Assembly (NCBI RefSeq): GCF_004027225.2 | Contig: NC_044289.2 | Span: forward strand, 3,089,761 to 3,153,760 | Reading direction: 5' to 3' | DNA: 64,000 bases | Source: Strigops habroptila | Lineage: Eukaryota; Chordata; Aves; Psittaciformes; Psittacidae | Program-made: the position numbers and the translations under genes | Notes under the pieces: generated by a model | Databases searched by the model: none | What the model was told of the DNA's origin: nothing | The model's input: the letters and a program-made list of their open reading frames with translations, nothing else | Shown: positions 27,401 to 36,400 of the stretch, piece by piece | Layout of the letters: every line of letters starts with the position of its first letter | How positions within the stretch are numbered: the first letter of the stretch is position 1

Positions 27401-30400
27401 TGATCAGTATAAACACAAATGTCTCCAGCTACCTGTGTGATCTACTGACTGATCAATGACACATTCCCAGCTCTTATCTACCAGCCAACTGACAGATATT
27501 ATCATACAAACAGTAAATACTCTAGAATATGATCACAGTAGACTTTAAAGCAAGCAACAACAAAATAACCCCCAGCTTTCAGGAAGAACAGTGCAGACAG
27601 TACCTTTAAGATGCTTTGGCACTGGGAGAAATCGCTGTTTGGGTGGCTATGTTCATACAGCTTCTGCAGCAGCAAGGGAATCCCACTCCATTTTGCTTGT
27701 TTATCTCTTTCCTTTAACAAGGCCTCTGTGATCTGCAACAAAGAAGAACAGAATTTCCATGTGTCAAATGCTCCATAACCAGGAAAACAACATTATCACC
27801 TCCCCAAAATGTCAGTATCAGAATATCACACAAAGAAGTTTATTGTACAGAGAACCATCACAAACCCAGTACCTTTTTCCATGCAGCATTTATCCGGGAC
27901 TGACAGCAGCAGAATTTTAGAGATGGTCAAAGTATTTTGAGCAGGAAGGGGCTGAAAGCAGACGTTATCATTGAGAGTACTTCATCTCATGCCATATTTT
28001 TATACTGATCATAGAGTTTAAAATGGGAACACATTAGTGTCTGAATAATTCCATTGGTAGAACTCCACTCGACAGGTCAGTGGAAGAGGAAACGAGTGCC
28101 CTTGACACTATCAAGAATTGCACTACTCTAAGGTGGACAGAACACTGAAGATGGAAAGACTTCATTACTCATCACATTCAGCTTGTAATGAGTATTTCCT
28201 CAGCCAAGTCCCTGAAGCCATTATTGGTCATAGCAATGACTCAGAACACGAAGATTTACAGGCAGGCTCCAGAAGAACATATCAAAGATCCAGTAAAAGT
28301 TTCCTCTGTGGTCTGGTTATAAACAGAGACCAACAACCAATTCAGTAGAACAACACTGGCATTATCCTCTGGGAAGGAGCCTGCAACCTCCCCTTAGTGT
28401 TTGCTACTACATTTGCACAAACTTTCTCCAATTTTCCTTCTTCTTCCTAAAACATATAAAAAAATTCTAAATATTCACCACTATGTTTTAAACTTAGGAA
28501 GAAAACAAAAAAAGTAGCAGCAAAAACTAACAAATATTCTGCTTAAAATCCACAAAAGCTGTTTGGAAGCTTGACCACTGCCAGGTTACTGCCAGCAGAT
28601 GCTGTGAAGGAGGAGCTCTTCATTCACCATGCAGTCAGTGCTGACCTAAATTTAACTCCCCTCCTTAACAGTACCTCAGAGGTACCCAGGCCAACCCCAG
28701 AAGAGGGCCTTGCCCTTGCACAGAAAGCTAAGGCAGGCAACACGAGTTACAGCAGGATTTCTGGCTGGTTTTACATAATTTTTATATGCCCTCCAAATAA
28801 AGAACAAACCCAAAGTAAACTCCAATCCTCGGGTCAGCCACCCTGCATCTCAATGCAACAGCTGTGGAGCTTCTCTTACTCCAGACCTAAACCTCTCACC
28901 TTCTCATTCCAGATAAGTCACTCCCCAACCTTTCTGTGGTTAACTTCAAAGAATCATAGAATGGTTTGGGTTGGAAGGGACCTTAAAGCTCATCCAGTTC
29001 CAACCCCCTGCCACGGGCAGGGACACCTTCCACTAGAGCAGGTTGCTCCAAGCCCCTGTGTCCAACCTGGCCTTGAACACTGCCAGGGATGGGGCAGCCA
29101 CAGCTTCTCTGGGCACCCTGTGCCAGCGCCTCAGCGCCCTCACAGGGAAGAACTTCTGCCTTACATCTAACCTGAACATCCCGTTTAAGCGTAAACCTAC
29201 CACCCCTTGTCCTATTGCTCCAGTCCCTGATGAAGAGTCCCTCTCCAGCATCCTTGTAGCCCCCTTCAGACACTGGAAGCTGCTCTGAGGTCTCCACGCA
29301 GGTTCTCTTCTCCAGGCTGAACAGCCCCAACTTTCTCAGCCTGACCCCATACATGAGGTGATCCAGCCCCTGATCATCCTCGTGGCCTTCTCTGGACTTG
29401 CTCCAACAGCTCCATATCCTCCTTATGTTGAGGACCCCAGAACTGCACACAGTGCTGCACATGGGGTCGCATGAGAGCAGAGGGGCAGGATCACCTCCTT
29501 CAACCTGCTGTCATGCTTCTTACTTTCATTGCTTCCCTTCAGCCTCCTTGGGTGTTCACTGTTAATAGTTAACAGCCAGGAAAGCTTGCTGCTTATTGTG
29601 TCAGCCAAGACATCCTCCCCAGATACACCTCAGTGTACAATTCCAAAAGGTCACTGCATTCCAGATTAGACAATTACATGCAAATATACACCAATTTCTC
29701 ACTGAGAATTTAACTCTTTTCTCTGCTTGTTAGATACCACACAGGAAGACCAGAAAACTGGTGCAAGCACATGAAACCTGAGACTGGCAATGTTAGCTGC
29801 TACGGGTCCTCACCCTTCCTCTAAGCTTCCCAGATACCTAGGGTTCTTTTCCTGATGAGAACTTCAAGACTCTTGAAGTATCAGGTTCTCTTGCTACAGG
29901 GGGCAATTGAAGCAGCACGAGCAAACCTGGGACATAAAACTCTCCAGTTTTTAACTCTTCCCTGCTTTGACTTCTGAATGAGAGTAATCAACCAGCACTG
30001 CTGGAGAATGACACAGAGTTCCTTCTAAGGAGGCCATTCACAGGCAGGACAAACCCAAAAAGTCAAATGGCTTCTTACTGTTTGACCTGTGGGCAATGGG
30101 TCAGCTCCTTTGAGGTCATAGATTTCCATTTCTCCTTGTAACACCCAGCCCAGAGATGAAGAGGAGCTCCAGCACTGCCCACCTCAGGTGTGGCAGAAGC
30201 ACACAGCCCCATGAACCGGATTCATTGCTGGGTAAAGTGCAAAGAATGTGCAGCAAAATGCCAGGGAAAGAATCCAACTCTCCAGCACCAACTGATGTGG
30301 AAGATACCACAAGCAAAGATGACGTGCATGGGCTGCCATCTCGGGTTCCAGCAGCACGGTGGAGAATTCGGCATCTAAGTGCTCTCAGAAACAGCCAAAA

Positions 30401-33400
30401 GCCCTTTACCAATGTTAAAACCTCGCCCTGGGCTTAATACTGCATTTGTTAATCACATGTATGCTTCTTGGTTTGGGCAGGATCCATCTCCATTCCCATC
30501 TCTGCACTAGCAGGTCTTCTTCTCCCTGTGCTGGACTCCGAAGCAGCCACTTGTGCTGACCCACAGAAACCTTTCAGAACTAAAATCCTGACAGAATGAA
30601 GCAAAAGTTTCCTTGCTCTCATCTTCCTTTAACTGCCTTCAAAACAAAGTTTTCTTTCTCTTATTTAATACATGCCTTTGGTTTCCTTGCAAGCTCCAGC
30701 ATGTGGTCCCTGTTCTGTATTTATGAGGCTACCCTGGCTCTGAATATTTCCATTGTGGCGGGGTGGTATCTGCCAATGCAAAGATTTTGGATTCTGTGGA
30801 GGGATTAAAATTCAATTAGATTGTATGGAGCTGCCTGTCTTTACAACCATTTTGGCTAAAAACTGTTATCTCCTGTTTTCTGGAATAGCATATAAATGAA
30901 AACTGTTCATTAGATGCTAAGGGGGTTTCCTTCTTGCTCTTTTTGGGCAGACATTATTGAATAGTCATCAAAATTAGCTCTGGGTCTTTGAAGGCCCCTT
31001 TCCCTGGGTCTCATCCAAGCAGGATAAGTGCAATGCAGCACTGATTTCTCACACATTTTCTTCATTCACTGAATAGCTCTGGATAAAATAGCTGAAATCT
31101 TGCATACAAAGCTTAAGAAGTCACATCCTCTCTAGCAAGAAGAGAAGGTTGCAAAAGCCCAGCTGGAAATGGCATCAATTACAAGACAGAGGCCGATCTA
31201 ATCCATGGTTGCTGGGGTTAGGAACCATCACACATTCCTGGCATTAGGAGATGACAGCGTAAGTACCAATTCCTGAGAAAGCAAAAGGATCAGCGTCAAA
31301 ACTTCCCTACACTCCAGTACAGCAACCAAACTGCTACAAACACCAAGCTCCACACAGTCACTTCTCAGAAGCTTGCAGTAACACATCCAAGTTCTGAATC
31401 ACAAACTAAGAAACACGGGGAATGGCATGTTGTGGCTCTCCAGAAGCAGATCTTCCAGGCAGGCCTCTGAAACAAGGCAGCACACACCAGCTGAAGCCCA
31501 GGCACAGAGCTCCCAAACTACGTCACCAGCCAAAGTGCCCTGACTGATGGCAGTTTTACACCAGCAGTTCACTGAATGCTGCTCACCAGTCAGGGGATCA
31601 GGTACCTGACCAGTCCCATCCTGGCTGGCTCCGGCTGTGCTGCTGAAGTCACAGCACTGTGGACTTGCTGCAAGGGCAATCAAAGACTTCCTGGAGGATT
31701 TAAGTAGAGAGTTAAAAATGTGTCATCGAGCCCAGCCATGACAGCAAGGTGGAGCAGACTGAGTGGTTTCTCTGTAATCACAGACTGGTTTGGGCTGGAA
31801 GGGACCTTAAAGCTCATCTAGCTCCAACCCCTGCCACGGGCAGGGACACCTTCCACTAGAGCAGGTTGCTCCAAGCCCCCGTGCCCAATCTGGCCTTGAA
31901 CACTGCCAGGAATGGGGCAGCCACAGCTTCTCTGGGCACCCTGTGCAGCGCCTCAGCACCCTCACAGGGAAGAACTTCTGCCTCAGAGCTCATCTCGATC
32001 TCCCCTCTGGCAGGTTAAAGCCATTCCCCTTGTCCTGGCCCTACGGGCCCTTGTCCAAAGCCCCTCTCCAGGTTTCCTGGAGCCCCTTTAGGCACTGGAG
32101 CTGCTCTAAGGTCTCCCCTTCAGGAGCCTTCTCTTCTCCAGGCTGCCCCAGCCCAGCTCTCTCAGCCTGGCTCCAGAGCAGAGCTGCTCCAGCCCTCGCA
32201 GCAGCTCCGGGGCCTCCTCTGGCCTCACTCCAGCAGCTCCACGTCCCTCTTGTGCTGTTGCCCCAGAGCTGGATCAGGACTGCAGGGGGGGTCTCCCCAG
32301 AGCGCAGCAGAGGGGCAGAATCCCCTCCCTGACCTGCTGCTCACGCTCCGGGGGTGCAGCCCAGCACATGGTCTGGGCTCAAGCGCACACTGGTGGCTTA
32401 TGTTGAGCTTAAAGTCTCCCAAAGGACTGGAGTCCAGGATTTCCCAGGAGATGACTCCAAAGACTGATAACCACTATAGGAATACTTTCCTGCTACAGAG
32501 TTTAAGTAACTTTTGTGCATAATCTTTCTTCAAAGCATAAGAAGGGCTGAACAAAGACACTACATGCAAATCTAAATATTCCTTTTACGTTTCTTTCTAA
32601 CCCTCCTGTGTTACAAATCCTTTTAAAACACCCCAGCATCCATTAGCATAACAGTCAATAACTAATTATAATACTTAAATCTTCATTGAGGTATATCCAG
32701 TTATACGTTAATATTTACCTAAATCCATCCCCGGATCAGCTTAGTTCCCCTTTCCTTCCTCCCCCTCACTTTGCTATGGATTTGTTGTTGATGTTCCTGT
32801 CCATGACCACTATTCTCCAGGCACAGGCTCTCCAACAGAAGCAGCTCATCCTCCGGGCTGCTTTGTGCCCCTGCACGGGGTCAGGACTGCATTACGAGCA
32901 CCACTAAACATTTGTGACTGACCTGAGACCTCCTGTAGTTACAATTGCTTCAAAATTCCTTCCCCTTCCAGTGAGAATTTGCCTTTCCATCTGTGTTCCT
33001 GCATTGTGAGGATTTTCATTGCCCTGCAAAGTAAACTTCTCATTTTCCCAACCTTGTCTCCACCACTTTTCCAAGCTGTGGTCAGTGACACATCCCCAAG
33101 TCTTCCCATAGCTGCTGACGAACTGAAGGCCCATGAGCACATGACAGTAGGAGAAACACCATGAGCTAAACCTCCCCTTTGCTCTCCAGACTAAGCAGTT
33201 TCCTAACAAAACCGTGTCTTTATTTCACATTTACTCTTCAAACATTTCCCTGTCTTGCTGAACACTCACTATAGGAGGCTGTTTTCTGTCATCTTTCAAA
33301 AGCAAAATAATAGTGACTCAGGTGTCCAAGCACCCTTTACAGTATTGAAGGATTCATGCTGTAATAGACTTCACAGCTATGACACATCTGCTGTCATTCT

Positions 33401-36400
33401 GCTTAATTCAATTGGCTTTGTTGCCCTCATGCAGTAAGTTAAGACTGGAAATGCTTTAAAAAACCCCCCAGAATTTCCATGCTCATTTTCCATGACCACT
33501 TCTGAAGTATATATTCAAATGTTCTGAATGTTTAGAAGGAAAAAGAGGCACAAGATTATCAAGAAACAGACGCAAGCACACGGACTCTATATCATTTTCA
33601 TATCCTTTCCTTCCAACCTTTTAGGCTGTACCTTTAAGACCCAGGAAACTAGTATTTGTGCAAGTAAATATTTCATTTTCCTCTGAGCAGCAATAACTGA
33701 GGAAGCCATCTCTGACACACTGCCAGGAGAATGAGTATTCAGTGTTAGGGGAGTACCCTGTCAGCCCAGCTCTTCATTACAGTTTCCTTTTCAGTCGCTA
33801 ACAAACACGCATCAGCCTGGCGAAGCTGCCCCTTTCCTCACCCAACTTCTCACAGAAAACCTTCAATCAAGGTAAATGCCCCCCCTCAGACACAAGTTTC
33901 CAGTTTAATACAACAGCATATCCAGAAGCAACTTGCGGCCCATACGGCAACATGTCAGAGCCCCCAGTTTCATTCATACAAAGAAACTCTGCTGGTGAGA
34001 CACTGACTTCTCCCAGCTTAATAAGAGCATCCCTCTCCAGCCTCTCTCCAGCTCCTAGATTCTTCAAAGTGTGGATCCAGCTTCCCAAAACCAGTGTTTC
34101 TGCATCCTCCACAACCCTGGATGGAGCCCACCACCCTTTCTCCTGCCAACTCAAAAGCCGGGCATGAACCCAGAGACATGGTGTCTTAGGCTAAAACCTG
34201 TTGTGGCTTCCAGCCAGGTCTAACCAGCCCCATGACTCCCAGACTACTGCTCTACTCCCCATCCCTGGAAGAAGAGCTCGTCTACCAAGAGAAAGAACAG
34301 GGCTTGAGAATCCAAAACCCTGCAGTGCTTCTGAGAGTGAAACAACTCCAATGCAGATCTTTAACACCAGCAGCTCTTCAAACCCACTACAGAATCCACC
34401 AGATAGTAGTAACAGCTACTACTGTTTGCTTTGATGATCTTACTCTCAGAAAATAATACTTCAACGAATATGTAAAACTATATTAACTTCACATGGATTA
34501 CTTTTTCTTGGAACTGCCTATGTCTCTTCTTTAATTCATTTTGAACAAAAGCAAAATCCACAGGGATATCTAGGAAAAAGCAGAAGGGCAAGGAATATCA
34601 TAGAACCACAGACTGGTTTGGGTTGGAAGGGACCTTAAAGCTTATCCAGTTCCAACCCCCTGCCATGGGCAGGGAATCACATCTACAGCAGTTTTCTTCC
34701 CACTCATACACACAAAATAATGCCAATGAAGTCCAACCACTTCTGACTGTTTCTCATGGATGACAGCGCTCTGGTCCCTGTTACATAAAAAGCGTGTCCA
34801 GGCTTTCAATACTCCTTAGCTGTCCTCTACTGAAGAGTATAAGCCTGCTAAGACACATACAATTAGAACTACTCAAGTGGATTATATTCACCTGAATGCT
34901 TTTTTGGTGGTGGTGGTGTGAGGGAACAAAACTCATTAGAAATCAACATATTTCCTGAGAGTTAGGAAACTACTCCAGACTGACAACCTGTAGTGGTGGG
35001 AGCTGGAAGTCCACATGTCTGAGGCAGAAGATGTTTTCCTTCCACAGAGATATTTTTCAGAGTAGATAAGGCCCATCCTGCTAAGGGAAGCATCTATTCC
35101 TAGGGATGAAACGCAGCTGGAAAGATGGACTCTGTTTTTCCATTCTGATTGTTTCAGCTAAGCCTTGGCAATCCTGAGACCAGCGCTGACGATGTGCTCT
35201 TGGGCCTGCACCAGCAGCACACTGGTTTGCCAACAGATCACTGGTTAGTCCATTATTACACTGCTCTGTCTACACAGATTCACATAGCTGCACCTAAATA
35301 TCTTCTGGTTTCATGTCATACACATGCTTTTCACAGCTGGCTTGCAGCAGATGAAGTGTGTGCTGTCTTGCTAAGGGATCTGAGCTTGATCGGCAGAGCC
35401 AAAATGTCCCTTTTGAGCCTCAGCTTCAAGGAACCGCAGCATAAACCCCGTCAGGTCTTATTTACAGCGCCTGTGTGCAGACAGCACTGCTGTGCCAGCA
35501 CAGGGACTCACACCAGCCAGGTCCCAGCCAGTGTTTTCCCTTGTTAGAAAATGTGTGTCACTTCTGGAAAGTTGGCCTGCTGCTCGTTTACCAGTATCTG
35601 AAAAGCTCCTTTCACTTGCTCTGGACTCAGTGCAAACCTTGACACAAGGTTTTGCAATCGGGTATCAGTGACTGAGGCTTGTACCCAGGGCAGCAACATG
35701 GCCCAAATGGGTCTATGAACAGGCAATGGCAATATCTGCTGAAATCTGCCTTATCCATCAACCTCCTCATTATTAACAATAGAGCAAAGAGACCAACCAG
35801 CAGGAAAGCTCTGGCTCCTGGTAGGCGAGTATAGCAGGAACACCCAAGGATCCAGATTTTGGAGCCTCAGCTGGCTTCAAAACTGACAGATATTCAGGTG
35901 GCTGTTGCTGTCAAAAATACTATTATGGCCCTGTAAGATCAGACTGATGGGACTTTCAGATGTAGGCCTGCCAACAATGAACCTCACCCATTCAGAGACA
36001 AGCCTCTGCTTTCCTCACACAAAAATGGATCTTGAGTTCACCTAAAAATAGTACACAAAGCCTTGTTTAAGAACAAATGCCACTGCTGCCCACAGAACGG
36101 TACTGACTGTCCCCCAGAGATCAGATGCTGAAATACAGTCACCACATGGGGTTTGGAGCAACCTGCTCTAGTGGAAGGTGTCCCTGCCCGTGGCAGGGAG
36201 CTGGAATTGGATGAGCTTTAAGGTCCTTTCCAACCCAAAACACTCTACGATTATATGAACATTGTGGGAAAACACTACTCAGCTGGCAGGCACCTCAGCA
36301 AGGAACCATGCTTCCTAATCTCTCTGAATTAAGAGCCTGAAAAGGCTTTTTTCTCCTGTTGGAATACGAGCAGTGCAGCCCATGCAGCATATGTCCTAGA

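Larger units (their letters stand above)
13971..27603 (-). other. TRPC4AP introns 10 to 2
   Basis: Introns 13971-14541, 14674-16542, 16686-18617, 18813-20727, 20930-21418, 21548-23082, 23139-24273, 24332-27249 and 27367-27603, with the exons between them. They hold the listed CR1 copies, the solo LTR and otherwise unremarkable unique sequence. Confidence 0.8.

Noticed and set aside
28571..29170. 199-codon plus-strand frame
   Set aside because: Its second half is antisense CR1 3' noncoding sequence and the first half matches nothing.
30156..30437. 93-codon plus-strand frame in TRPC4AP intron 1
   Set aside because: No homology recognised, no splice-site context, and ordinary length for chance.
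35149..35547. 132-codon plus-strand frame in TRPC4AP intron 1
   Set aside because: No recognisable domain. Its composition looks noncoding.
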